Under the pieces are notes generated by a model. The model did no database searches. It was given only the letters and a program-made list of their open reading frames with translations, and was not told the DNA's origin. 64,000 nucleotides of DNA, from NCBI GenBank assembly GCA_003255025.1, contig QANY01008960.1, positions 496,868-560,867 of the forward strand, given 5' to 3'. The position numbers and the translations under genes were made by a program. The first letter of the stretch is position 1. Each line of letters opens with the position of its first letter. Source of the DNA: Datisca glomerata (taxonomy: Eukaryota > Streptophyta > Magnoliopsida > Cucurbitales > Datiscaceae). Shown here in pieces: positions 47,100 to 58,369 of the stretch.

Positions 47100-48009
47100 A
47101 ATTTTTACGTGGAAAAACCCCTACGGGAAAAATTCATGGGAAAAGTGTTCACTATAACGGCCCTTCCAGGGTTTCGGTAGATCTGTTCCTTCTCCTGTTT
47201 ACAAACGGTAGTAGCCACACCCTGTATTCCACTGATGATATGTGACCCTTCCCATGTTGGCCCAAGCTTTCCCTCTGTCTGGAAGATCTTTTTTAGGACA
47301 AGTCTCCCTTATGGAATTCCTATTTTCGTACATTTTTCTGGAAGTAAGATCTCCTCTTCTGGTTATAATGGGTCATCCCGATCAGGGCTGCTTCTCGTCG
47401 TTCTTCTAGATCATCAAGATTATTTATGAGGAGTTCTTCATTTTGCTGTTCGTCTAGTCTAGATCTCATAGTAAGGCTTCTGATTTCAACATGAATCACT
47501 GCTTTCGCTCTATATGCTAGAGCAAATGGTGTTTCACTCGTTGCTCTAAGAGTTATTCTATATGCCCATAGTACTGCTTGCAATTCTCAACCCACTTTCC
47601 CTTGGCTGACTCTAGTCGTTTCTTCAAATTGTCAAGTATAATTCGATTTGCTCTCAGCTTATCCGTTTCGTTATGGATAGTAGGGTGTAAAGAATCGGTT
47701 GATGATTTTCAAGTCTTCACAAATGGTTTTCACCATGTTCTCGGTGAACTGGAGTGAGTTGTCAGATACAAGGACTCAGGGAATTCCGATCGGCATACTA
47801 TATTCTTCCACATGATAGCTTTCACTTCCTTTTCACGAATTCTGGCAAAAACTTCAGCCTCAATCCATTTGGTGAAGTAATCTGTTGCGACCAATAAGAA
47901 GTATTTTTGAGTAGGTGTCATGAGGAGTGGTTCAATAATGTTTAGGGCCCACTTAATGAATGAACAAGGACTTATTACGGTTTTGAGCTGTTCGGGGGCC
48001 ATTTTGACT
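47100..48009 (-). pseudogene. Gypsy integrase of Tat copy 1, core and C-terminal part
   Basis: On the minus strand the core (48000-47730) includes WALNIIEPLLMTPTQKYFLL and ATDYFTKWIEAEVF, which carries a catalytic Asp. The downstream part (47583-47320) has VLWAYRITLRATSETPFALAYRAKAV and the helix ERREAALIGMTHYNQKR typical of Tat-lineage integrases. Frame breaks occur near 47800 and 47620. The N-terminal part continues at 50336-50615, beyond an inserted solo LTR. Confidence 0.85.
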
Positions 48010-48014
48010 ACGGG

Positions 48015-50330
48015 TGTCGCAACGTGCATGCGACGCGGAACGACGATTGAAAAATCATTTTTTGAAAAAAAAAGAAATTCGGAGTCACCACCAATCATTT
48101 TAGGGCGTGATTGGTCACCCAATTTTAAAATTAAATATTTTGGTCTGTGAAAATTTAAAGTTGGTTCGGGAGTCATTTGTGTGTGGGGAAGGTATTAGCA
48201 CCCCACAACACCCATTATGAAAAATGGTTACCAAATTTAATCAAATACTATCTAAATTATTTTTTAAAATAATGTTATAGAAAATCAATTTTGAATGTCC
48301 CATTCGGTACATTTTGCATCATAAAACTGAGCAAATAAATGACCTTTAATGGGTGGTACAAAGACCATTAAAAAAATTATTTTTATTATTTTTATTTTTC
48401 TTAAATCAAAGCGTTATTGGAGTTACTCTCGGTATCCTAAAAATAACTCTTCATCTCGGTAGTTCGAGAAGTTCGGTATCCCAAAAATTTTAAAATCCGT
48501 CATCGGATTTTTTTAGTGAAAACTAAATAAAGAAATTAACAAAATTTAAATCAAATTGTTATGGTTTTAATTTACGAGCGTCAATTTAGATGATAAAAGA
48601 ATGAAATGATAATCACATACAACCGTGACATATGAATACCTAAGTAAATAAGAAGAGATAATAACTATAAAAAAAGAAAGAATAATGGAAATAAATGTTA
48701 GAGATGATAAATTTAAAGAAAAGAATATGTAGAGTGAAAATAATGAAACGATACGTGAAATAATTAAAAAGATATATAAAAATAAATTAAAACAAACCAA
48801 TAATATCTACTAAAAAATCAAAAAATAAAAAAACACAAAAAAAAGAAAATAAAATAAAAATAAAATGCAAACAACAAAAACAAAAACAAAAAAGAAACTC
48901 AAACAAACAAAATTAAAATACAGAAAAAAGAAAATTGAAGGTGAAGTCACACTCTGTCACTTTTTTAAATTTCATTTATATATATATATAGTTATTTAAT
49001 AAATAAATTAATAATAAATTTTGTTATGTGTAATTAAATTAAATTATGAAAAAAATGCTTAATTTTATACATAATTAACATGAACATGCTATTTTTGGCT
49101 ATATATTCTATTAATTACTATTTTTCATTTCTTCCCTTAATTCTAATCAAATAGCAAGAGAATGATCATGAATGATAACTAATTTAAACAAGTGTTATTA
49201 AAAAAATAAATAATTTTGTTTGAAATTTAAGTATACTATTTTTTTATCTTGGACTACTTAGTTCACTAATTACCATTTTTCTTCTTTCTTCATTGCTAGG
49301 AATGATCATAGATGGTAACTAGTTTAAACAGTGTCACTAAAAAAATCAATAAAACTTTCAAACTAAAATAATTTTTGGTTTGAGATATAAATATACCATT
49401 TTTTATTTTGGGCCACTTAGTTCACTAATTACCATTTTTTCTTTCCTCATTCATTGCTAGGAATGATTATGGATGGTAACTAGTTCAAGCAAGTGTCACT
49501 AAAATGATGGACAAAAATTAAAAAGAAGAAAAGAGAAGACTTGTAAGAACATAAAGAAAATCAAAACTTAAATATTTGCATAATCTTGTATAGAGGTTTC
49601 ACTCTCTATTTTATGCATTTTTATGTATGAGAAATTATCATAGGAGATCTTTTCATCAAATGTACACTTTCAACCTATTAAAAGGTTGATTCACATTGAG
49701 TTAATTTTACACCCTTCAAAATCTTTATCATCATCCTCTTTGATTGAGTTGATGACAAAAAAAATCTCATTATCAAACTTGTAGAGAAATAAACAATACA
49801 TGAAAAAAACTTAAGATTAAGAGTAGGAGAAATAATAAAGAAATGAGCAAACAAACTTATATATGGAAAAAGAAACAAAGAAAGATCAAATACATGATTA
49901 TGAAGAAGAGAAATGATTAATGAGAATGAACAAGATATATTGTAAACTAAAATGCAAGAGATTTGACCTACCTTAATAAAAAGAAAAGGAGAAGATAGAA
50001 GATGAATTGAAATGAAAACTCACATTCTTTCTTCTTTTCACTATTTTATCAAGACCTCTTTTTCTCTCTCTCTAAAATCCCTTATCTTTCTCTATCAAAT
50101 CTCCCCTTTCAAGTGAAGACCTCTCCTCTATTTATAGGCAAACTTATGACTTCACATTTTTATTTTTAGTCATTTTGTTCCTTTTTTATTTTTTAGTCCT
50201 TGAACAAATCTTCTTATTTTTAGGCATTGTGCTATTTTACAAATCATACACATAGTCTTAGACTAGTATATATGCCAATTTTTTTTTTATATTTTTAAAG
50301 TATTGGACCGGACAAAATACAGTATCAACA
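48015..50330 (+). mobile_element. Ogre-like solo LTR inserted into the integrase of Tat copy 1
   Basis: The 2316-bp segment starts TGTCGCAACGTGCATGCGAC and ends AGTATCAACA, and is flanked by a perfect 5-bp target duplication ACGGG (48010-48014 and 50331-50335). The first 200 bases (CGGAGTCACCACCAATC, GGGAAGGTATTAGCACCCC) match the recognisable 5' end of Ogre/Tat-group LTRs. A TATA-like TCTATTTATAGGC lies near 50128-50139. No internal coding region exists, so it is a solo LTR. The integrase sequence resumes exactly after it, and the uninterrupted site is seen in copy 2 near 57537. Confidence 0.9.
49109..49510 (+). repeat. About 155-bp tandem repeat inside the Ogre-like LTR, three units
   Basis: GTTCACTAATTACCATTTTT-type blocks start at about 49109 (diverged), 49261 and 49420. 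Each is followed by GCTAGGAATGATCATRGATG and GGTAACTAGTTTAAAC. This internal expansion helps explain the LTR length. Confidence 0.75.
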
Positions 50331-50335
50331 ACGGG

Positions 50336-50615
50336 TGCAAAGCACTGACACTTATCACATTTCTTTGCATACTGCTTAGCGTCTTGGTGCATCTTCGCCG
50401 GTAGTACCATTCGTTCGTCACTTTATGTGCTAAAGATCTACCCTTCGTCAATTTCTGCTAACACATATTGTGCTTCCTTCTCCGGTAGACACTTCAGGTA
50501 CCGGCCTACAAAGGTTTGTTATACAATAGTTCATTTATCAATGTATACATTGTGCTCTGCTGCTGCACATTCCTAGCGAGGAGCTTGTTTTCTAAGAGTA
50601 TTCGTTCCTTAAGAT
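50336..50615 (-). pseudogene. Gypsy integrase N-terminal zinc region of Tat copy 1
   Basis: This segment continues the integrase after the solo LTR, in parallel with 57540-57720 of copy 2 (shared phrases GCTAACACATATTGTGCTTCC, TTTATCAATGTATACMTKG and CCTAGCGAGGAGCTT). Homology stops at about 50615, which marks the broken end of copy 1. Confidence 0.78.
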
Positions 50616-51618
50616 ATCGTCTTACATTTATTCATATCTTAAACAAACAAAAAAATCATACCATCCATTTTAAACTAGAGGTAAATAAGTCTAGAAAAAT
50701 CATTTAAATAAAAAAAATGTAAAATTGACAGAAATCTAAATAATTAGAAAGCTTGACAAAAATTTAATTCAAGTTATAGAAATTACTATTTGCTGTAAAT
50801 TCTATATTTTGTAACCCAAAAAGGTTATCTGTTTAATTTCATGAATAACTCAATTCCCTCTCATGTCATGCGAAGTTGCGAACCTAATAATCTGGATGTC
50901 TTTACAACTCACAATTTGCATATAATTTTCTTCAACAACAAATTGTCCATATTCAATCGAGGTTGCTGTAAATTTATATGTTTTTTTTAAAAGAAATGAG
51001 TGTTAATTTAATATTTTTCATATTGAAAGACACAATAAATATTTCTTTATTATATCACTAAAGTCTTCTGAGATTATAAATGATCCATTGAACCCATCCT
51101 AAAAAATAAACAAAAATGTAACTCTTTGAGTGTTTGGTATAGAGTGATATTAGGTGAGATACCTAGAAAGTAAAGTGATATTAATATTCTCTTGTATGGT
51201 TTAGTTTTTTTAAAGTGTTTCAACATTACCGAATGTCAAGATACCCTCCCTCATTGAGGGTATCTGATACCATCCCTCTTGGAATATATCATTTCCGGGG
51301 CAGCGAAGGCTTATCTTCTGCGTTCTGCCTTCTCCCTCTCCCTCTCACTCACGAGCTTCAGCGATCCATGGTAATATCTCTATGTCTCAGTCTTTTTGTT
51401 TTGCTTTCTCTTCTGGGTTTTTTTCACAATGAATTCACAAAGCCTGATAGGAAATAGTAATGGCGATCGATTCAGTGTAAACTTTATGCCTCCTCCTTCA
51501 CTGTCAACTTCAATGAAAAAAAAGCATTGGTTTCTTAAGATTTCACTCTTTCAGCCATTTGTTTATTAGCTCTTATTTTTCTTTCCTGATTTTAACTTTT
51601 AATTTGGAAAGGAAGCAG
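50616..51618. other. Non-element DNA upstream of the eIF1-like copy
   Basis: This AT-rich segment begins the roughly 4-kb stretch between the two Tat copies. 51290-51370 has a CT-rich, leader-like stretch ending at an ATG/GTAATA junction that could be the 5' UTR exon of the eIF1-like locus. No coding exon for the expected N-terminus is seen. Confidence 0.45.
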
Positions 51619-52110
51619 GAAAAAGAGTATGTTCACATTCGCATTCAAGAGCGGGACGGTAGGAAAAGTCTGACAATTGTGCAGGGATTGAAGAAAGAGT
51701 TTAGTTACAACAAGATACTTAAGGACTTGAAGAAAGAATTCTGCTGCAATGGTACAGTTGTCCAGGATCCAGAGCTTGGACAGGTTTGCTTCTGGCCCTT
51801 GAGTATCTTCTAGTGTTTTATCTTCCTCTAGATTTCAAGTTGAGAATTTTTGTTTTGCAGGTCATTCAACTTCAAGGCGATCAACGAAAGAACGTGTCCA
51901 CGGTTGAGAAGCATTGGCTTTTCTTTCTAGTACAAGGTTGTATGTTCTGTAGTGTGTTTTAGTTTCAGTTCTAAAGAGTAGAAATGATTAGAAGTGCAAT
52001 TAAGATTGGTTAACATACAGTAGTTTAATCTTTGTCCCATTTTGGTTTTGTAATTTGGAGGACAGGCGGGCATTATGAAGAAGGACACTATCAAGATTCA
52101 TGGTTTCTAA
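51619..52110 (+). pseudogene. eIF1/SUI1-like translation initiation factor copy, N-terminus missing
   Basis: eIF1 binds the 40S subunit and enforces AUG selection. Exon A (51619-51783) encodes EKEYVHIRIQERDGRKSLTI, VQGLKKEFSYNKILKDLKKE and CCNGTVVQDPELGQ. Exon B (51861-51935) encodes VIQLQGDQRKNVST, then a 7-residue insert VEKHWLF, then FLVQ. Exon C (52066-52110) encodes AGIMKKDTIKIHGF and a stop. Introns are GT..AG after exon A and AG before B and C. At the end of exon B the sequence is CAAGGTTGT, so using the only GT adds one base and shifts frame. The usual N-terminal 25-30 residues are not encoded upstream, and no in-frame ATG precedes exon A. Retained introns show a genomic, not retroposed, origin. 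Most likely a decaying duplicate; an expressed variant is possible. Confidence 0.78.
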
Positions 52111-52879
52111 AGTGAAGCAACTCGAGTCACTGCACTTTACAACCTTTGCTTGTCTCAGTCTAGAATATGTTATCATATAGTCCTACTAGAGAGTAATCAT
52201 ATTATCTTTCACATTAGAGTCTGTCTTGTGCACTTTATTGTCGATTTTTTAGTTTCCTTGGCGTCTACGTGATGTGCAATGGTTGTGAAATATATGAAAA
52301 TTTCCATGGCAACCTTTATAATGAATGAATATTCAGAATTTAGGGGGTACAACTTGTCTTCTATTTCCTGCAAACTGGTATCATAATGCTTCAAAGGTTT
52401 TGACAGTTCTGTTGAGACATGTGAGGACTATCAAATAGTTGAAATGTCTGTTATGGTGTAGTATGGTATTTTGATATTCGCAGAAGATTATATCTTTGAT
52501 CCAAACCGTGTGCTCTGGTGCAAGCATGGATAAATTGGAACTCCAAACCTCAGGTCTAAAGACCCTATTTGACTCAGACGTGACCTCTTTCATGCTGATT
52601 GTTTCTCTTTATTATTCCTCATCCGAGTTTTTATGGGTATGTTTAAATTTCGCGCACTCGAGTCCCAAGTTTAGAGCCTTCATTAAACTATTACAACAGA
52701 GGAGTCAAGAACGATTGTTTTTTTTTTGTTATGGCCAAGGACTCCAACGTACTTGAACTTCGAGTATATATTAGCTGTGCTTGTGTTTTTGATCAGGAAT
52801 TAAAACTTTCTGGGCTTTGAATACTTGTTTTCTGTTTCTTTGTTCTCTTTCGTTAGTTCTTTCTCTGTTCTTGCTGGTT
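52111..52879. other. Spacer downstream of the eIF1-like copy
   Basis: 52111-52200 may be its 3' UTR. Open frames at 52496-52756 and 52593-52209 (the latter spread over two minus-strand frames) have no recognised domain. Confidence 0.45.
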
Positions 52880-53305
52880 ATGGAGAGGTATTCTAAGGTA
52901 GTGGATGAGCTTCTGGACATTGGGGATGTTCTCTATGAGAATCAGGATAAGGTGAAAGGGCTGGTTACAAGGTGCAGCAAACTCAAAAATGACAAAAACT
53001 GGGGTGTGGAAAAAGAATTGGAAATAAAGGTTCTTGATAAGAATTTGGTTCTTTTCCAGTTTGTTATTGATCTTAGAGAATTGGAAATAAAGGTTCTTAT
53101 AAGAATTTCGTTCCTGCCATTTTTCTTGTTTTACTTCATCCTCTGTTTCTTTCATTTATTTTGTGTGATGGTATCCAGGCTGTTGGGTATGATTCTACGT
53201 TTTCCTCATTGTAGATTTATGGTTATCTGTTTCTTTCTTCTAATTTTTGGTTCTCATCTTATTTGTTGCATATGTTGTTCTATTTTCATGGTTTATGGAT
53301 TTTGA
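52880..53305 (+). other. Unrecognised open frame with an internal in-frame duplication
   Basis: The ATG at 52880 opens 141 codons. Residues 1-50 (MERYSKVVDELLDIGDVLYE and on) look like an ordinary acidic/basic helical protein segment. After that, ELEIKVL occurs twice, 63 bases apart (53015 and 53078). The rest turns into a Phe/Leu-rich hydrophobic run typical of read-through of intron-like DNA. It may be a real exon of about 50-60 codons followed by an intron, part of the host segment that also carries the eIF1-like copy. Function unknown. Confidence 0.25.
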
Positions 53306-54645
53306 CTCAGTTCTATAACTAATTTGATTGACAGACTTCTCAATCTGTCTTCTGCTTTTTTTTGTTCTTTATCTGTCATCTCCTTCTGTTTACTATTTTA
53401 TTCTCAGATACATCCTTTTTATATTCTTTTATTTTGTAACTGATTTTTTCTCTAATCAGGTATCAAGAGAAAAAGTATCGATAAAAATTGATTTATTCAG
53501 GGGTATAATTAACAGTTTGATTCAATCTCAAGATAAAAATATTAAAATGTTTCTTTTTTATAAGTAAGAGACGTGCACAAGTTATTCGATGAAAATCTAC
53601 ACGACGTGTCATAAGATAATGGTTTTGGCGAAAAATTACTAAGTATATACAAAAAAAATTTCATGGGTAAAATATATATTTTTGTCTTTACTTATATTGA
53701 TTATCTTATTATAAATTAAATAATTATTATTCTTAAGCATTTTTAGTCCAAAGATAAAATTGAAATTTAATAATAATGTGTAAAACATTCTCTTGCATAT
53801 GCTGTTAAAACAAACAAAGTAATATAACACTTTCACCATTAAATCTGAAAATTCTCAAGTGTTAATAAATATTTTATTATTTTCAAACACACATTTCAAC
53901 AATCATATTTCAACAACTTTATTTCAAAAATCATTTACTCATAATTTTATACCAGACCAACTTAACATATATCCCAAATCTTTTCAATAATTGAAGTCTT
54001 TTCAACTTTCAAATTTGACAGCAGGTCAATCTCACTATCATAAATTATATCATATTATACGCATAGGTTGATTTCTAATAGTCAATTTATTTTTAACTAA
54101 GGAGTGGTACATTTTGACTGACACCACCCTGCTGATGATTTGATCGGATTATTTTGAAAAATATTTTAACTAATTAATTCTCTTGATTTTCCATTAATCT
54201 TCGTTATTCATGTGTGAAATCTAGGAATTTTTTTCATTTAAATTAATTCTTTAATGAATCTTATTTATTCTGTGATTTATGATAAAATGATCACTAATAA
54301 GAAGAGTCACATACATGACACATATTATGAAAACTGCTGTTGCTAGTGAGGGAAAGAGAGAGGGTATCTAGCTAAAGGTGTTTCAATATTTCCTCCTTTT
54401 TGTCCATTTTATTAGTTTATTTATTTTAGTTTGGTCAAAATAGGTACAGTCCTTAAAATTTAACTTTTATGTATACTATAGATATTAAAAATTTGACTTT
54501 TTAACTTAATATTTTGAAAGAAAATTTGGAGTTTGAAATAATCCTCTTGGTTTCATCGTTATAATAAAGGCCAAATTTATACCCCTCTTCTCATAAGCAA
54601 CAATAACATATATATCTTTTTAAACCCAGCTCAATTTAGAGGTTC
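53306..54645. other. AT-rich remainder of the segment between the Tat copies
   Basis: No coding sequence is recognised. The junction with Tat copy 2 is near 54646, where homology to the antisense ORF of copy 1 (about 45070) starts abruptly. Confidence 0.5.
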
Positions 54646-55893
54646 AAAGCTTCTATGGTGTCCAATTCTTCCGATTCTGAGCGGGAGGAAGAGGAAGAAC
54701 ACGAAGAAGAAAAAGAACGAGAAGTAGAATGAAAAGAAGCCAAAGATCAGGACGCATTATTCCACTTTGCTCATGAGCAGTTGGAGATGTCGAAGCATCT
54801 CTAAAGCAACTTATGGGGAATTGTTGGATATGAGAGGAACGTCCGCCAGAGAACGGAGGATGTCAACATCTCTAGTAGCGTCCCCGATACTGTTTCGGTG
54901 CCAACTCCCGCTCCCATCCCTATCGCTGTTCCACACCCTACTTCATTTGATCTTCCTACCCCCGCAGCCGAAGACACTTCAACGTGGGAAGAGGTTTTTC
55001 CCCCTCCTCCCCGTCTTCTCGGAGTCCAACTCCTTCATCTGCTGGTTCTCAAGGGATGCCCGAGGAAATTGACATCTGGAGATGGCATCACTATACGGCG
55101 GTTCCACATGTTCCCTCTTTCGTGATCTTCTTGAAGGATCCCCGTTCTTCACACACGGTCCTGAAGGGGATCATGTCTAACGTGGACATGGCTGCCCTTC
55201 GCCAGATGTTTGTTACCAGCAAGATCATCGGCCTTAGTCATAACCTGATGCAGGTAACTTTTTATTTTTATTGATTTCATCCCTTTACTTTTTCCTTTAT
55301 ACTTTTTTGTTTACTAACACTTGAAGGTTTTTTAGCAGATTGTGACTTATCATAACGGGCTCTAATAGGACATCCACTCCATTGAGCTTGAGATGGAAGG
55401 ATTCAGGACAAAGATGCAAGAGATCAATAAGTCTTATAGCGTTGTCCTCGTCGAGTGGGATCATTTGGGGGAGGTGGAGGCCGAGCTTTAAGGAGTCATC
55501 ACTCATCTCACCGAAGAGTTGGAAGCTGCTACGGTTGAGCGGGCGAGTCTGGAGAAGTCTCTGCGGAAGTCAGAGAAGATTGTCGAGATCAACGAGGAGA
55601 ACTTATAAGTTATTGAAGAGAACCTGGCCGAGGCAGAAGAGAATTTGTCGTGTGCATTGGCTGCTTTGGCTAGGGCTAGCGAGTAGGAAGCCAAACTTGA
55701 GGCTGAGTACCAAGCCATTATTGATGAGGCTTAGGGTATGGCCTATAGTGCGCGTTATCGTGATGTAAAAACCGACAATGCTCCCCGCATGTCCCTCGTT
55801 GACCTTCCCGATGACCCTGCCAGACTTGATCCCGTCGTCCCTTTCCCCGCTTCTGACCCTCCTGTAGAGGCTATTCCTGAGGAGGAGTCTTAA
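54646..55893 (+). pseudogene. Antisense ORF of Tat copy 2, N-terminally truncated
   Basis: The segment parallels 45070-46305: an acidic stretch (SDSEREEEEE), a Pro-rich linker (VPTPAPIPIAVPHPTSFDLP), LKDPRSSHTVLKGIMSNVDM, then an intron (55254-55338, CAG/GTAACT..AG) at the same place as in copy 1. The C-terminal coiled coil follows (EINKSYSVVL, then EELEAATVERASLEKSLRKS). Several stop codons interrupt it. The N-terminal transposon-like domain is missing, cut off at the junction with the host-like segment. Confidence 0.7.
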
Positions 55894-56282
55894 TTTCCTT
55901 GCATTTTTATTTTTCTATGTAACCCCTCTCTTTTTTCTTTGTATATTTCTGAATTTTAATGAGAAGATCTTTCCTGTTTCACCGTTTCCTCTATCAATTT
56001 TTTTTCAGTACTTCAAACGATATCCTATTTTTTCTTTTGTCCTTTTCTCAAACACTCCAGAAAAAATTCAGAGAAATATTCTGGCAAGCGGTTTTTTCCA
56101 AATACATAGTAGAAATTTTCTTGTTTCTATAGTTGCCTAATTTATCCGTACCCTTCAATTTGCAGTTTTGAAGAGTATAGTTTGCCTTGGTTGATTTTTG
56201 ACGTAATAGAGCGGTCTCGTTCCTGCCTGTATCCACAACTTTTTAACTTGCCGTTCCCTTTTGTTCTTCTCCCTCTTTTTTT
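55894..56282. other. Tat copy 2 spacer
   Basis: Non-coding counterpart of 46306-46799. Confidence 0.5.
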
Positions 56283-56560
56283 TGAAGCAGGACCTAAAGA
56301 ATGCTCCTCCAAAGGACTTTATGCCCTTATTTTCTTATGAGAGTATGACTTACAAACTGCCTATCCCAAGAACTTTATTCCTTCATTTTATTTTGAGAGT
56401 AGGAATTATGAACTTCCCCTCCCAAGGACTTTATGCCCTTATTTCCTTTTGAGAGTATGACTTATGAACTGCCCCTCCCGAGGACTTTATGCCCTTATTT
56501 TATTATGAGAGTAAGACTTATGCACTACCCCTCCTAAGGACCTTATGCCCTTATTTGTAG
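56283..56560 (+). repeat. 56-bp tandem array of Tat copy 2
   Basis: GAGAGTATGACTTATGAACT-type units start at 56339, 56395, 56451 and 56507, exactly 56 bp apart, with partial units outside. Same repeat as 46800-47065. Confidence 0.9.
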
Positions 56561-56639
56561 TATTTTAACATAAAGGAGAGAGTTGACATCGTGAATTTTT
56601 ATGTTGGAAATCCTTACGGGAAAATGTTCACTATAATGA

Positions 56640-57720
56640 ATGTTACAATTTTTAGACAAAGTATTTTTTCAGGTGAGCTGCATTCCAGTGCTTTGGTAGA
56701 TCCATTCTTTCTTCCGTATTCAAACGGTAGTAGCCGCATCCCCCTATCCCGTTGATGATATATGGCCCTTCCCACATTGGTTTAAGTTTTCCCTCTGCTT
56801 GGAAGATCTTTTTTAGAACCAGGTCCTTTTTCTAGAATTCTCGCTTTCGTACTTTTTTTTGAAGTAAGATTTCCTCTTCTTGTTGTAATGGGCCATCTGA
56901 ATCAGGGCTGCTTCTCGTTGTTTTTCCAACTCATCAATGTTATTTGTGAGGAGTCATTTGTTATCCTGTTCTCTCAGTCTAGATCTTATATTGGGGCTTT
57001 TGAGTTCAATATGAATAATTGCTTTTGCTCTGTACGCTAGAGCAAATGGTGTTTCACCCGTTATTTCTCTAGGCGTTGTTCTGTATGCCCATAGTACCGT
57101 TGTTATTTCTTCCACCCACTTCCCCTTGGCTAACTCTAGTCGTTTCTTTAAATTATCATGTATAATTCAGTTGAACCTCTTAGTTTGTCTGTTTCCCTAT
57201 GAATAGTAAGGTGTGGAGAATCGATTGATGATTTTCTAGTCTTCGCAAAGGTTTCACCTTGTTCCCAGTGAACTGGAGTCCGTTGTCATAAACGAGGACC
57301 CGAGGAATTCTATATTGGCATACTATGTTTATCCACAGAAACCCTTTCACCATTTCTTCATGAATTCTGGTAAAAGCTTCAGCCTCAATCTATTTGGTGA
57401 AGTAATCTGTTGCGACCAATAAGAAGCATTTTTGAGCGGGTGTTATGGGGAGTGGTCCAACAATGTCTAGGAACCAATTCATGAACAACCAAGGACTCAT
57501 TACGGTTTTGAGCTCTCTTAGGGCCATCTTGACCACGCGTGCAAAGTGTTATGCATCATCATTCATGCAGTGGATCTATCCCCAGTGTGATTTCCAACTA
57601 ACACATATTTGGCTTCCTTCTCCCGCAGACACTTCATGTACGAACCTATAAAAAATTTCTTATACAACATTTAATTTATCAATGTATACCTGGCGCTCTA
57701 CTGCTGAACCTTCCTAGCGA
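56640..57720 (-). pseudogene. Gypsy integrase of Tat copy 2
   Basis: Minus-strand pieces match copy 1 throughout. The C-terminal helix (REAALIQMAHYNKKR, about 56930-56880), VLWAYRTTPRE (about 57100), the core with a degraded catalytic region (57250-57540) and the N-terminal part (57540-57720) occur in order. Frameshifts and stops are frequent. Unlike copy 1 there is no inserted LTR at the position corresponding to 48015. Confidence 0.82.
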
Positions 57721-57742
57721 GAAGCTTATCTTCCACGAGTAT

Positions 57743-58369
57743 TCATTCTTTCATATAACAAATTATGTTATCCTGCCAACTGGGTTCTCCTTCTACTTCG
57801 ATGTCAGCGCCGTTCCTCTCCAGAAATTCAACAGGAACGTTCCTCTTGTATGGAAATTGCAATAATGATCCCAGGTTTACCAGCGCGTCAGCGTGCCCGT
57901 TCATAGATCTCAGTATTTGTTGGATTTGGTAGCCTTTCAACATGCTTAGGAGGTCCTTTGCCCGTTGTAGGTATCTTATCATCATTTCATCGTTTGCTAT
58001 GTATTCCCCTGTGACCTGTTTTATGATTAGCATGGAATAAATAAATATATTTACCTCATATTCCCGTAGCATAGTCATGGCCGCTATTAGGGCTTCATAC
58101 TCTGCTTCATTATTTGACATGTTGAATCCGAAGGAGATGGAATACTCCAATGTTTCTCTAAAGGGGGTCTGTATCACCACCCCGACTCCTGCTTCTTTGT
58201 TATTTGAAGCACCATAACTGAATAATTTCCAAGGCTTGTTCTCAATTTCTTCGTGAAGCCCCCTTTCGACTTCTCCTTCAATGAAGTCTACTAGTGCATG
58301 CCCTTTTATTGAGGTTCTGGGATCGTAATGAATTTCATACTGGCTTATCTCAATAGACCACTTCACCAT
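57743..58369 (-). pseudogene. Gypsy RNase H domain of Tat copy 2
   Basis: An open minus-strand frame of 208 codons starts with the end of RT/connection (VKWSIEISQYEIHYDPRTSI) and then the RNase H domain, which degrades RNA in RNA-DNA hybrids. Its first catalytic Asp is replaced by Tyr (FSYGASNN instead of the usual D-G-A-S). NNEAEYEAL keeps the Glu. The third Asp region reads IYSMLIIKQV and appears to lack the S-D pair. NGHADAL keeps the last Asp. It is the longest undisrupted frame of the element but catalytically dead. Confidence 0.85.
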
